NCBI RefSeq assembly: GCF_012489685.1 | Contig: NC_080046.1 | Span: forward strand, 65,053,984 to 65,117,983 | Direction of reading: 5' to 3' | DNA length: 64,000 nucleotides | Source: Lotus japonicus | Taxonomy: Eukaryota > Streptophyta > Magnoliopsida > Fabales > Fabaceae | Shown: positions 34,949 to 46,630 of the stretch, in pieces | How the letters are laid out: each line of letters opens with the position of its first letter | Numbering within the stretch: position 1 is the first letter of the stretch | Made by a program: the position numbers and the translations under genes | The notes under the pieces: model-generated | Seen by the model: only the letters and a program-made list of their open reading frames with translations | Databases searched by the model: none | What the model was told of the DNA's origin: nothing

Positions 34949-37885
34949 ATGGGACACCATAACAATGGAGGATCATGGCCTCCAATAGGGGCCCCACTCA
35001 ACGTGAGAGCTGATCAACTTCAACATTGGACTAGCAACTTCGATAGCACGGTTAATGCTGTGTCTTTTGGCTTCGTTGCCACTGCAATTCTCATCTCCAT
35101 GTTCTTAGTCATGGCTATCTTTGAGAGGTTCCTCAGACCACCGCCGCCGCCGCCGTCCGGTCGCCGGAGCCGTCGTGCCGTTGAGTCTCAGGTGGCTCTT
35201 GGTGGGAAGCTCGGTCACTCATCACCCAAAGTGAGTAGAATTATATAAGAATGTAATATTTTCTCTGTTTTGACTTCTGTTGTTGTTGAGTGTTGGTTGG
35301 TTTTCTCTTTTCCATTGCTTTCACATTTCCCATCAACCAAAAAAGTGAGAGAAGAATGCAGAATTCTCTCCTTCTTCTTCTTCTTCTATCTCTGGATGCC
35401 TTGAATATGGGTAGTTATTTTGATTTTTGGGTGAGTGATGATTATTTATCTGACAAAAAGTTTTGTTACTCAATTTTTGCTGTTTCTAGGTAGCTTTTAC
35501 TACTTACATCTTTTGCTGTTGCTGTTGAATATTACTCACTTCCATAAGATTCTTCTGCATCCCACCACACTATTGAAATGCTGGATCACAGGTTTCAATT
35601 TTATGGGAATTGCATGTGTTGTTCTGTTTTCTAAAGAGTTTTCTCTTTTTCTGCCTTGTCCAATCCTGAAAGTTTAAGTCTTGTACCTCATTTTCTTCTT
35701 TACTATCATCATGTTTGGAAATACTTCTAAAATTGATTCCTGAAAGAAGCTTCTACAAGTATCTTTTAGCTCATAGAATTGATTATGAGCAAAAATAAGT
35801 TGGTCTAGACATGATTTATACTATCTTCTTGAGCTATTTTAAGGCATGTGCATTTGTTGTTCCATTTGCTCTAATATCCTCAGCAAAGACATGTGGATTT
35901 TCTGTTCCTGTGGCCTAACTCTTTAATGTGCCTCTTTCATCTTTCAATTGGCCCAAACTTTCAAATTGTTCACTTTGGTAAGGAGCTAAACTCGGTGCCT
36001 TATAGGTTCCTTCATGGTTAATTACACTCACTCCACTTTGGGAAAAGAGGGTAGAACCTTTCAAATCTTAACTTTCAATATCTGAATGCCTATTTGAACT
36101 TAAGAACTCTTTCATAATCTATAACCCCACCAAATTTTCCTATCATTCTCCTTGCATTTACACGTTCTGTCATATACTTTCATTATGAGTGAACCGTGTT
36201 GTCATCTGCTTTTTATACGGTGATGGTCCTCCATACAAGTTTTCTGCTGAATGGTTGGTACTTAGCCATGAGTCTTTGGACTTATTCATCCATCCTTGTG
36301 TGGTAGTTGAGTCCCACATTGTCCTTGGGATCTTCCTAAATTCACCGCAGTCACGAATTCATAGCCATCTGATCAAAATCAGACGGTTCACATTTAAAAT
36401 CTGATTTGTAGTGTATAATCAATCTCTTTAAATCTAATTCATGGAATTTTGATGGACGCTTATGAAGTCATGACTGAACTAGATTTAGGAAAATTCAATT
36501 GTAGGAAATCTCAATCCATGTTCTAGGTGCTAGAATTGATTATAAAGAAAGAGAAACTAATCCAATCATACTATTAATCTTAATTTAAGGTCTTTTTATC
36601 TTTAGCACTGATTGCCTATCCTTCTTGCTCCTTAATTTAGAAGGGAGACTTTAGTTCTACATATTTCTTCCTAGCTAGCTAGCAGCTAATACTTTTTTTA
36701 ATATTCTAGCTAATTTTTAATGTATGATGAGCCGGTACCATGCAACAATTGTGATGTCTTCCAGAACATATCAGGCCCACATATTTATTCAACCTTTGTG
36801 TTCAATAGGTGGGGCAAAACTTGATTGGGACGTTGTCTATTGAGTGGTTTCTTTCAACTGAAACAAAGTTATTAAATGATTCTCTTGGTTTAGCAATGAG
36901 ATTCTGAATGCAAAACCCACCTAATCAAGTAACATATAATTTATTAGTATACTTCTTTGGCATTTAGATCACACTATAGATTGCCCTATGGTGTTAATGG
37001 AATACAGAATATGGGATTATAGAACATGCTTCCACACTTAGGCCTCACTGGGATTCTTTTTATTGTTTATGGTAATGATCCCACTCAAGCCACCCACTTA
37101 GAGACCATATGGGGAAAATTGGGTTAATGTTAAGGCACACATTGACTATAGATAAGATTAAGGTACTTAGAAATGAGAGGACAATTATCACCTCTGAGCT
37201 AGCTTTGAGGAAGTAATTTCGACCTTACAAACTTGAAGCTTCAATGCTCAATATATTGTATGCAAAACAAAGATTTCAATTATAACTATAAATTATGAAA
37301 GCTGTCAACATGTTCTATATATTATGCAAAGAGATTTTTTAGATCTGAAGGCAACTATTATGCTTTTATTACTTTAAGTTTCTGTTGATCCATGTCTCAC
37401 TTGTGTGTTTATATCTAGGTGGACACACTTAAAGTCCTTTACATAATATATATTTTTGTTAAAGTCAAATATATGACATGATGTTGGATCATGGTGTTGG
37501 TGCCTTATATAACATGTTGGGTTCCATTGGTGCCTTTGTGTCCCCAAGACAATGTTGGGTTCCATGAATGGGTGGTTTTAGTTCTTTATTTTATTTCATT
37601 TGATAGATAAGTGAGGCCCACTGGGACTGAAGATTCCTTCATTGTACCTTGTGAATCTTCTCATTTGATTCTCAATTAAACCATGTTGTACAATTTGTGC
37701 AGATGAATGGATATGGAAGCTGGGTTTCAGTTTTGATGCCTGGAGAAGAGACTCCTTCGTTCATTGCTCATCCTGCTCCTGCACCATGTTCCCCTGAACG
37801 GATTTCATGGCCTTCCCATCATCAGAATAAAACATTACCTTGTTCTACTTCCAACATTATTCCGCCTAATATCGACCAAGTATGA
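34949..37885 (+). CDS. Plant-specific single-pass membrane protein, unknown function
   Basis: Two exons, 34949-35230 and 37703-37885, join at phase 0 (CCCAAA/GTGAGT and TGCAG/ATGAAT) to give 154 residues. The 2.5-kb intron holds a MITE copy. Residues 36-58 (NAVSFGFVATAILISMFLVM and following) form one clear transmembrane helix, followed by FERFLRP and a six-proline run (64-69), then a basic RRSRR patch. The second exon encodes the VSVLMPGEETPSFIAHPAP segment that I recall from a conserved angiosperm family of small hydroxyproline-rich-annotated proteins. There is no signal peptide, and the N-terminal 35 residues are polar. Reading past the donor would stop after VSRII, so an unspliced transcript would encode a 99-residue truncated form. 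Biochemical role unknown. Confidence 0.85.
35711..35813. repeat. Small palindromic MITE, family copy B (in intron)
   Basis: It starts ATGTTTGGA and ends TCTAGACAT, with AAAATTGATTCCTGA and GAATTGATTATGA mirrored inside. It lies in the intron of the membrane-protein gene. Confidence 0.5.
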
Positions 37886-38020
37886 TACAACTGACTTTGA
37901 TAAAGTTCTGCAATCTGCATGTTTATGTCAAAAATAGACTGTTTTGGAGGGTTATACCATGATGTATATAGGATTTAGTCTAGTGCACACTGGCTTTGGC
38001 GCGCATTGAGGTTCATACGC

Positions 38021-38140
38021 ATGTTTTAAAATACTTCTATAATTGATTTTGTAGCTGAAATCAATTCTGGAAAAAAGATTCTACGAGTAGTTTCTTAGTG
38101 TGAGAATTGATTCTCAAAGAATAGAAACTGATCCAAACAT
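38021..38140. repeat. Small palindromic MITE, family copy D
   Basis: It runs from ATGTTTTAAA to TCCAAACAT with ATAATTGATTTTG and GAGAATTGATTCTC inside, the same plan as copies A and B. A less complete relative (copy C) may lie at about 36490-36570. Confidence 0.5.
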
Positions 38141-38149
38141 GTGTCCAAA

Positions 38150-39243
38150 CGTTTCTTTTCTATATTGACGACTTGGGATTTCCCAGTGTAAATTGGCAGT
38201 TCTCAATGCATGGAGTGTTGTGATCTTCGAGTATGTAAATCTTTGTAAGATGAACAACAAAACAATCAAACAATATGAGTGCACGCCCAAACTCATAATG
38301 TTGTCACGCTGATAATAAGTTAATAACACACGTGAGTAACCTTTTTTAAAGTAATTATTTAGTTTGTTAATTTTGGTTATTCTTGGATCTATTGATATGG
38401 AATTAATTCAAGTACCTGACCATGTTCTTCCCCTCACTTGTAGTATTCAATTATTTATTTTAATTTTACTTTTAAAGGGATTAGTCACTGTTCACCAAAT
38501 CTAATAAAAGCCTTTTGTTTTTGTTATTGCAATAACAAAAAATAAAATGATTGGGCTATGATAGGCACTTTCTTTTGGGCCTTTCAAATTGAGATTTCAT
38601 TTGCAAATTTTTAACAAGCTAAACAAGAAGAAAAAAAAAACAACTCAGCCCATGAACTAGACCATAAGGATTGATGGGCTGACATTTGATCCTCATGAAT
38701 ATAAGTAAGCACTTATTTAATCTGACATTTTATTTTCTTTTTGTCAAAGACATTTGATGCACGTGATTCAAATCATATCGTATCGTATACTATAATCTAA
38801 AATCTAATCTTAAAATGACAAGTTCTATGAGTGGCATCTTCTCGTATACTATAATCTAATCTTAAAAATGACAAGTTCTATAGGTGACATCTTCTCAACG
38901 TTTGTCAGATTTGACTCTACTTCTTTCTCTTGCTAAAATAGTAGTTTGATGATGGCACGAATAATTTTATAATTTTTTCGGCATGTACTATTTGATGATG
39001 ACAAATAATTTGAAGTATTATTTTATATAAATATTTCAAATTTTTATAATGATGATATCCTAAAATGTTTATGATAAATTAATAAAATTTTAAAATCATT
39101 GATCTCAATCTCTATTATTATAGAAACTTAATAAATTTGGTTACTGTAATAATTAAGTTTTCTAACATCATTTAATGTCACTTATAAATTAAGATAATTT
39201 CAAACTTGATCTTGTTAAACCATTATCTTCAACTAATGAGTCA
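38150..39243. other. Intergenic DNA, no gene seen
   Basis: Strongly AT-rich. A short duplication (CGTATACTATAATCTAA and ATGACAAGTTCTAT) occurs at about 38782-38830 and 38843-38882. Nothing else is supported. Confidence 0.45.
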
Positions 39244-39251
39244 ATTACACA

Positions 39252-39956
39252 TAGAGCTGTCAATATGGGTTCCAACCCGCGGGCCAACTCGACGGGTTGG
39301 CTAAATGAGCCGGGTTGAGTTGGTTAAATTCCAGCTCGAAAAGAACTTGGGTTAGTGCAACCCGGCTCGTTTAGCCCGCGGGTTAGACTGGCCAACCCGC
39401 GGGTCAAGCGATCCAACCCGTCGGGTTAGAGTTATTTTTTTTTTAAATTATTTTATTTCTATTTAATTCCAGGTTAGTTTTATGGATTAATTTTAGATAG
39501 AAAAATGGAAATTTTCATTTCTTTTAATTTGAGTCAATTTTTTATGTTTTATTTATTGTTATTATATTATTTATCTCATTTTAAATGTGATAGTAAAATA
39601 ATTGTGTTCTTAAATCCTGTAAACTAAATTCTTTTTCTATATTTCAAATGTTAGATAAAAATAATTGCGTTGATAAACCTTTTTTTTATGAGTTGATACC
39701 AATTTTCTACAAGTATTTTTTTGAAATTATTTTTTTATAACATTTTAAACATTTTCTAATCAAATTTCTCAATTTTTTATATTTATTTCACTCAATCCGC
39801 GAGCCAGCACGCCAACCCGCGAGCTTGTAGCGTTCCGGGTTGAGTTCATATTTTCCTGACTTGTTAAGACCCCGGGTTGACACAACCCAACCCGTTTTCA
39901 ACCCAACCCATACGAGCTTACCCATACGGGTCGGGCTGACCGTATTGACAGCTCTA
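39252..39956. mobile_element. Non-autonomous hAT element, 705 bp
   Basis: The left end reads TAGAGCTGTCAATATGGGT and the right end on the opposite strand TAGAGCTGTCAATACGGTC, a hAT-type terminus. The exact 8-bp target duplication ATTACACA lies at 39244-39251 and 39957-39964. Both subterminal regions are crowded with AACCCG/CGGGTT words in both orientations, as expected of transposase-binding arrays, while the interior is AT-rich and non-coding. No transposase is present, so movement would need a partner in trans. Confidence 0.88.
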
Positions 39957-40855
39957 ATTACACATGATAATTATTTATGAACGATAATGTAAATTGTTTA
40001 TAATGTTCGATGTTGAATATATTGAACTCACATCAACTATTTTCTCATGAACTCATAGGTAGCCACTCTAGGATTCATATTAACAGGTTCTTTTCAAGTT
40101 TCAGCTTTTGAGCCAGCCTTGAACATTCCTTCCTTCATTATTCTCCACATGATTGATGGCAAATCAACGAACTATTTGTCTGTGCTCGAAAGGAAGAGTC
40201 CAAAATGCTTGATATATATGGCACCAGGAATATTATTCCAAGTTTTCTAAAAATACATATTATTCCTATTAGAAAGTAGAAACCCACCAAGTGAAAGCGC
40301 CATTAACGGATTCTAGTATTTTTTCCTGCCTGAGACCTAGCTATATTGAATCAAATAGGGGCCGCCCCCTTCTTAGAAATAATAAAAATGAAGAACATAG
40401 TCTCGATACAAATAGAGTAAGGTTGTCCAAATGGTTTCTTCATATCTCTATTCTCTGTAACTCATTTACAGTAAAATTGTAGTGTAAATAAAACTTTACC
40501 CATTCATATTTGATGGTTGGGAAAGCAGTATGTCACTTTCCTATACAAGATATTTAACTCAAGTTTTTCATTTCCCAAATACAGTATTTAGTATATAATT
40601 TTGACTCAGTTAGTAAAAACGAATCACTTTTTTTCAGAAGGTTGTGTGTTTAATTCTCATTAATAATGTGAGAGTTGTGTTAGTAAGCGGTTTGTAAGTA
40701 TATACATATGTAAGGGACTGTGGTCTCGGAGAGGCATGTTTTACCTCGTGAAGGTGACTGAGGCAAACATAATCAAACTTAAATACATAAAAAAATATAT
40801 AATTAAGTTAGCGAATTAATCATTTGGTTAACTTCTATTGAGAATAGTTGGTTGG

Positions 40856-41080
40856 CAGTTAGCACACTCACATGATGCTACTGTAATTGTAATACGAACA
40901 ATGGACAGTTAGCACACTCACATGGTGCTACTGTAATTGTACACAAGACACACAACGTACGATTCTATACAATTTAACTACTACTATCTATCTTCCATTT
41001 TACTCCAATCACGTTCTTGTATGGTATCAGTCTATCATAGCATCTCTTCAATCTCAGCACACACCATGTGACTTGTTCTT
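40856..41080 (+). mobile_element. Probable copia LTR remnant with primer-binding-like site
   Basis: TGGTATCAG at 41022-41030 matches the first nine bases of the initiator-tRNA primer-binding site that follows copia LTRs. The preceding 170 bp hold a 50-bp tandem duplication (CAGTTAGCACACTCACATG at 40856 and 40906). No gag/pol follows, so this is at best a decayed end. Confidence 0.35.
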
Positions 41081-41745
41081 CTTGCTGCAACCCCTTTTCA
41101 ATGTATAGCGGTAGAGGCCCAAAAACATCCTAACAATATTCCTTTCATAATTCTAGCACCTGATTAATTAGTTTCTCATTATCAACCAAGTTCATACAAA
41201 TTTTATTTGAATAAATCTCACTATTTGTCTTCAAAGTCATCACTGCACAAGGTTACAAATCTTTCACAGTCACGGAACCGTATGCAAATATATTTTGGTA
41301 CAGACTGAATCATAGATGACAGAAACGCAATCTTTCCTAAACTGCCAATAGATGGAGTATAAGACTATAAGTATTGTAATCAATGTATTCTCAGAGCAGA
41401 ATCAGAAGGAAACAGAGCAGTGGTTCAGGTAATTTCAGAGGTCAATTTCTTACCATAATTTACCATTTACGTATTCTACTATCCAAAACACCATGTTGGG
41501 ATTTGAGAAGATAATTATAAACCACACATTCTCTCTATCCTATAATAACTTCTAAAATTGACCTTTTGACTTTACTCCATACACTAATTCAAGAAATTAC
41601 AGCAATTATATCAATTAACTAATGACAATTAGTAATAACTTAATACTAGTAGTAACTAGTGTATGACTTTGGCACATTAACTTCACCTACTCTATGGTGG
41701 CTGAGTGGTGGCACCACCGCCATCATGGCCGTGCCGGAATTGGAG
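41080..41745. other. Intergenic DNA and 3' flank of the MGCF gene
   Basis: No gene or clear repeat is seen. Confidence 0.4.
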
Positions 41746-41750
41746 AAATC

Positions 41751-42551
41751 CTAGAGAAAGATGAAGCATTCCAATGACACAAGTGGGTTTTCTAGTGACT
41801 CATTAGCTGAAGATGATGGCCATTTATCCTCCACCGTTGAATTCTCCACTTTCCGGCCACCACTCTCCGGCAAGGCGGCTCTGACCCTTGCAGGAGATTG
41901 GTTAGTTCTTCTCGTAGATGGGCTCCGACCCACGACGGATCTCGGTGCTGCTCCATAGTCTGTGCGGGTGGCCGGTGACCTGGACCGACGGCCGGATTTC
42001 TCACCGGCGTCTCGCCGGTGAGGCTGGTTCCAGGTTCCCGCATTCCCCATTTGCTGGTCCCTGCTCTGAAATCCTCTCCCGGCGTTCCTCCGAGCTGGGG
42101 ACTGCTCCGACCTCCTCGCCGGCGATTTCCCGGCGGGCGACCTCTCTGTTCTGCCGCCAGTATAGGATCGATTTTTACGCATTCTCGCCGGAGATCCGTT
42201 GACCCTTCTGATTAATTCTTCTTCCTCTTCTCTCTTATCAGTGGCCGTGGTCGTGGATATGCTCTCGCTCAAGCTGCAAACTTCTGAGACTTCAGAGATC
42301 TCTTCAACTTTGAGGAATGGCTTCTCAACCTTGCTCTGTTCTTCAAACACTGGCTTCTCTGCTTCAAATTTGACCAAGCTTGGCTTCCATTTTGGCGTCT
42401 CAGATAACACTTCCTTCACCGTCTCTTCCTCCGGCGGGGGTGCTCTGCTTTCTGCAGCTTTCAAGCTAGATCTCGGTGCCTGACAATCGTTGCTCTTTGC
42501 TAATGATGAAGGTGAATGTGAAGATCTGTCACTACTCAAGAAGCAACCCAT
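41751..42551 (-). CDS. MGCF protein: predicted N-myristoylated, Arg/Ser-rich, unknown function
   Basis: A single-exon gene of 266 residues. The N terminus MGCFLSSD has Gly2 and Cys3, a classic N-myristoylation plus S-acylation signal, so plasma-membrane attachment is likely. The middle is acidic (EEETVKEV, DKREEEEEL). Residues about 115-225 are very basic with repeated SPAR motifs (NGSPARMRKN, KSPARRSEQSPARRN, NQSPARVRA) that resemble phosphorylation or RNA-binding linkers. The extreme C terminus, LENPLVSLECFIFL, is a hydrophobic signature I recall from conserved uncharacterised plant proteins. The start is the only sensible ATG because the MGC motif requires it. The gene is GC-rich and gives many shadow frames. 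No catalytic domain is visible. Confidence 0.8.
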   Translation of the reverse strand: MGCFLSSDRSSHSPSSLAKSNDCQAPRSSLKAAESRAPPPEEETVKEVLSETPKWKPSLVKFEAEKPVFEEQSKVEKPFLKVEEISEVSEVCSLSESISTTTATDKREEEEELIRRVNGSPARMRKNRSYTGGRTERSPAGKSPARRSEQSPARRNAGRGFQSRDQQMGNAGTWNQPHRRDAGEKSGRRSRSPATRTDYGAAPRSVVGRSPSTRRTNQSPARVRAALPESGGRKVENSTVEDKWPSSSANESLENPLVSLECFIFL

Positions 42552-42559
42552 TTTGGTTT

Positions 42560-45010
42560 CTTTCCTGTGTCAGAAACAGAATTCTTAACCTCTAGTGTTG
42601 TGTTTCTTCCATAAAAAGCACAAACATCAGAAGTTGGTACTGTGTGGCTGGGTATGAAAACAGGGGCAGCTTTTTCTTTTGCCTTTACAGAGGTTAACAC
42701 TTTGGTTCTGGTAATGGTGACTAGTTGAAGAAGCAGAGCAAAAAAGAGAAGATAAGAGGGTAGTTAGAACAGAAAGTGGGAAATGCAGAGGTCAAGGGAG
42801 GGAAGACATTTATTGTGTGAGAGAGAGATCTCTAGTACAATTGGATAGATAAGTACTTAACATTAGTAATTTACTCTACACAATGTAGAACAAGTTAATT
42901 CTTTGTATAAATGCATGTTTATTAAGTATAGTGGATTAATAATTTCAAATGATATCAAAATAAGTAATTTTTGTTTTTTAATAAGCATTACGCTCCTTTT
43001 AAAATTGCTAGATTCATGTTTGTGTTGTGTCTTTTGCACTGAAAGAATCTCGTTTGGAGAATTAACTCTATCAAAATATAATATTTACATCTTAAACCTT
43101 GTCGATTTTTGCTTTGGATATTAAATTATTAATTACCCCAAGCAATAGTCGGTCAACCACAAATTATAAAACCAAAAGCCCTTATCACCAAGACCTCCCC
43201 AACGACTCGAGTATGACAAATGCCTATTGGGCATGCATAAACCATGGTCGACCGCTTATATAATACTTTGATCATCTATAAAAATCAATATTGATGATAA
43301 CGTCTTTGCTGTCTATAAACCCACCACCGACTATCTAAGTAACTTAGCACTTTCCTCTGGAAAAACCTCAAAGGTCAGCAAGTTTCTACTCAAGGAAGAA
43401 TTGTTCACGACGCTAAAAGAATTTGACACAATAAGTAAACACCTCGCCCTCGTGTGATTAGCGACGTCAATATGCGTATCAGACAATCCAACTACCTTCC
43501 TTAATCTTCGTACCTTGGACTCATCATGACTAATAGCTCAACCTCGGACTCCACAAAGGTACACATTCTTTCATCATTCAACCTTGCTTATCACATGCTT
43601 TCCTAATTTGGCGTCAAAGTGTCATTGCAAGTTTCTCCCCCCTCCCCTCGAGCTCGAGCTAGATCGAGTTTCCATAAAATCACCTCTTCGGCCACCATTT
43701 CATCCAACGAAACACTTGTACACGTGATTGATCAAATATTTTCCACTCAATTTTCATGTAGGATAAGTGTGCTCAAATATATATAAAAAATTTGCTAGGA
43801 ATAAATGTTAGAAAAAGTTAAGTGAGCATGTTAGAAGGATAAATTAAAATGATTAATAGACATTTATTCGGTGTAAATATTTAGAGAGAAAAGAAAAAAA
43901 AAATGAGAAATATATATATAATGTAATGCGATAAGAAGTGAAATATTGATAGAAAAACGAAGTGTTTATAATTATCTATATTATTGAGTTGTCTATGAAT
44001 CGAGACTTGTTAGAAGATTTTTTTTATCAAATGCAATGAGAATTTTACTGCACGGTATATTCAATTTTTTTTACAGGAAATTAATATGAAACTTATATTA
44101 GAAAATAATTAATAAGTTAAAATATAGGACAAAACACAAGCTGCAATACAAGAAGGAAAATTAGCTAAACAAACTTTGTTATCATGGGACAATATTACTT
44201 GGCCAACAAATGAGCCATACAAGACTTTCCTACGAACATTAGAAAAATTAAAGTAATTAAACAAAACTCATTTAGAAAGATATAAGCTAGAATAAAGCCC
44301 TAGTTGCAACTCTTTCTACAAAATCACATTCACCACAATTCCATAGTCTTACTCTCCAACAGCACAAGAGAAAAGCCTTCAAAGCAAGATTTATTCCATC
44401 CAACTTTGATACATGAATCATGAAAGCCTGCCTTTTATAAATATCTATGACTGCATATGAAATAATGCAGAGAATAATTGCGGATGGCACTCTTGATCCA
44501 TGCTTCATTATTGTTCATTTTCATCTTTACTCAAAGTTGGAAAGAAATCAAAGTGAAAAGAATAAGACACATGATGGTTGATTTCATTAGAAAATATAGA
44601 TATTTTCAATGTAAATTAAGATAAACAAAAAAAGTGTATAGTAGTATATATTAAAGTTCTAAGTGCGGCGAATGCTAATTAAGGTGAGACTGTGATAGAA
44701 AAACTCAGGAACCGTCCCATGTGTCAATATGAAGGGGCTGGGCATGGTAATCATTGGTTGAGTGGGGCAGTGTAGGATCTAAGAGGGAGATTGATAGGAC
44801 ATAGGACCCATGATTTTCTTGACCTTGCATGATATAGTCAAAGTATATGGGCTGCCCAATTAACATGAGCAAGACTATTAGCTTCGTGAATGTCACAAAT
44901 TTTCTTGATTTCTTATATTACTAAGCTCCATTGAATTCTTACTATCATATTCTGTATTTTAGTCATTTTCAAGCCAACCTAATTTCAACAATTACAAAAG
45001 ATATGGGATT
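42560..45010. other. Promoter of the MGCF gene and intergenic DNA
   Basis: About 42560-42850 is the presumed 5' UTR and promoter of the MGCF gene (GAGAGAGAGATC near 42820). No supported gene lies in the rest. The frames at 44287-44508 and 44705-44896 (-) have no recognisable family and no gene-like context. Confidence 0.4.
43170..43740 (+). mobile_element. Possible gypsy LTR/leader remnant
   Basis: An island less AT-rich than its surroundings contains GCTTATATAATAC (TATA-like) and, further on, AATTTGGCGTCAAAGTGTCA, reminiscent of the TTGGCGCC-type primer-binding region after gypsy LTRs. It is followed by CTCGAGCTCGAGCTAGATCGAG. No termini or coding domains are found; the call is tentative. 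Confidence 0.3.
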
Positions 45011-45017
45011 TCTTAAC

Positions 45018-45125
45018 TAAAATAACAATGATTACTCTAACTCTAACTTGAGGTAAATTCTTAGTATTATGTTCATTAGTTAAAGTGAGAATTGGACTCA
45101 AGTTAGAGCAATCATTGTTATTTCA
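45018..45125. repeat. Short foldback, about 105 bp
   Basis: The left arm AAATAACAATGATTACTCTA (with CTCTAACTTGAG) is mirrored by CTCAAGTTAGAGCAATCATT (then GTTATTT) about 50 bp later. The arms differ by one base and a 6-bp internal repeat. It is MITE-like, with no clear target duplication. Confidence 0.55.
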
Positions 45126-45296
45126 TTCGAAAAGAAGAGAAACTTTTTAACTTAGCTACCAGTTTTTTTTTGATAAGCAACCTAGCTACCAGCAGTGCAA
45201 CATGGAAAGGAGTCAAAAGAAAAAATGGCACAATTAATATTGCAATTAAATTAAAGTGCAATAATGGGGTACTGCAAATGGAAGATGTAGGCTCCG

Positions 45297-45433
45297 TTTG
45301 GTTGGAGGGAGAAGAAAGGAAAGGGAGAGAAAACACGGAAATCGAGGAGTGAACTTGGACTAATGTTTAATCCAAGTTCACTCCTCGATTTCCGTGTTTT
45401 CTTTCCCTTTCCTTTCTTCTCCCTCCAACCAAA
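45297..45433. repeat. Near-perfect 63-bp foldback (hairpin)
   Basis: Positions 45297-45359 are complementary to 45371-45433 with one mismatch, leaving an 11-nt loop. The outer end reads TTTGGTTGGAGGGAG, a terminal sequence common in plant foldback elements. TA dinucleotides lie just outside. RNA from either strand would form a long dsRNA stem. Open frames on both strands here are artefacts of the palindrome. Confidence 0.85.
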
Positions 45434-46273
45434 CATAGCAGTAGTAATTAGGGCGTGTAACCGGCCTTTCTGATGGTGCTTGTGTCCTATATAAAAACAT
45501 TTTCTGGATCCCAGTACCGCATGGGCACTTTTAACCACATTCAATAACATATATAGAAATATATATTATTTTGACGCATATATAAGATATGAGTACAATA
45601 ATAAGATACATGCAATAAGATATTTTTTTAACAAGGATGCCTCATGACTGATGATCTTTAAAAAAAAAAAGACTGATGATCACATCCCCTAAAAAGTTGT
45701 GCTGATGTCAGAGTTGTGATATTACAGAGTGATTTGATTTGTAAGCATCTTTATAAGTCACGTATAGTTTTTTATGTATAATCTGGCTCGTGTGGTGATA
45801 AGAATTAAACTCACCTAGTTTTTTTTAACAAAAATATTAGACTTTGATGGTTGGCAATGACTTAGTAAAAAAAACCACATGAAGAAATAAACTCTCGGTG
45901 AAAAGTTAATGATATACATGAAGTCCCACACTAAGATGCATTTTAAAAAATAGATTAATTAGACACTTATATTCATAAGCTAATTTGAGAAATTTATTAA
46001 AATAAATTTAAAGTATGTTATAAAAAAGGATATGCTTTTATCCATATGTTTTTCTAAACAACTTGTGAAAATTAACTCAAAACAGTTTATATGTGAGTAG
46101 TAAGCTATTTAAATAGTTCAGTTCTCCCAATTACACTTGTGTTGACTTTTTTTTATGGGCAAATTGCAAATGTTAGTAAATTAGTCATTTTTCAGGATTT
46201 GAACCCTTCACATTGTATCTCACCCAACTCAGTCTTATGTCTCCTAACTCTTACCACTTGAGTTAACCATTAA

Positions 46274-46287
46274 GGTCATTTGTGTTA
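46274..46287 (+). repeat. Left copy of target-site duplication of the UGT-LINE block
   Basis: GGTCATTTGTGTTA (AAGGTCATTTGTGTTA when the preceding AA is counted) is identical to the sequence directly after the LINE poly(A) at 54221-54234. It is preceded by CATT, giving TT/AAGG at the junction, compatible with L1-type endonuclease cleavage. Confidence 0.75.
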
Positions 46288-46630
46288 TCCAATCATAATG
46301 CACAAGATCAATGGAGAACCAGCTGAGTAACTTCTAGTTCTAACACAAGCTTCACAAACTTTTAACTAACACTATGAAAAAATAACGAATCAAACAATAG
46401 CTAAACGATAAATTTAACTAAACACAAAGAACTTAGATGATAGAATCATAACAATGCACAATGCTCAAGATCAATACTAGAACACCAATTGAGTAAATTC
46501 TAATTAACAAAAGCTTATAAAAAGCATAAATAACATGGTGGGGCTTTGGCCCCCTTTATTATAAAAAAAACACATAACTAACACCATAACAAAAACTAAC
46601 AAATAATCTTAAAGTTAAACATTGTATCTC

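Noticed and set aside
36490..36570. Possible fourth MITE copy
   Set aside because: Only one arm (GAATTGATTATAAAGAAAGA) matches; the other end is not clear enough to call.
41761..42483. Several frames opposite the MGCF gene
   Set aside because: Shadows caused by the Arg/Ser-rich, GC-rich coding sequence.
44287..44508. 73-codon minus-strand frame
   Set aside because: It begins at an ATG and has some hydrophobic residues, but no recognisable family, promoter or splice context.
45118..45550. Frames on both strands around the foldback
   Set aside because: Mirror-image products of the palindrome.
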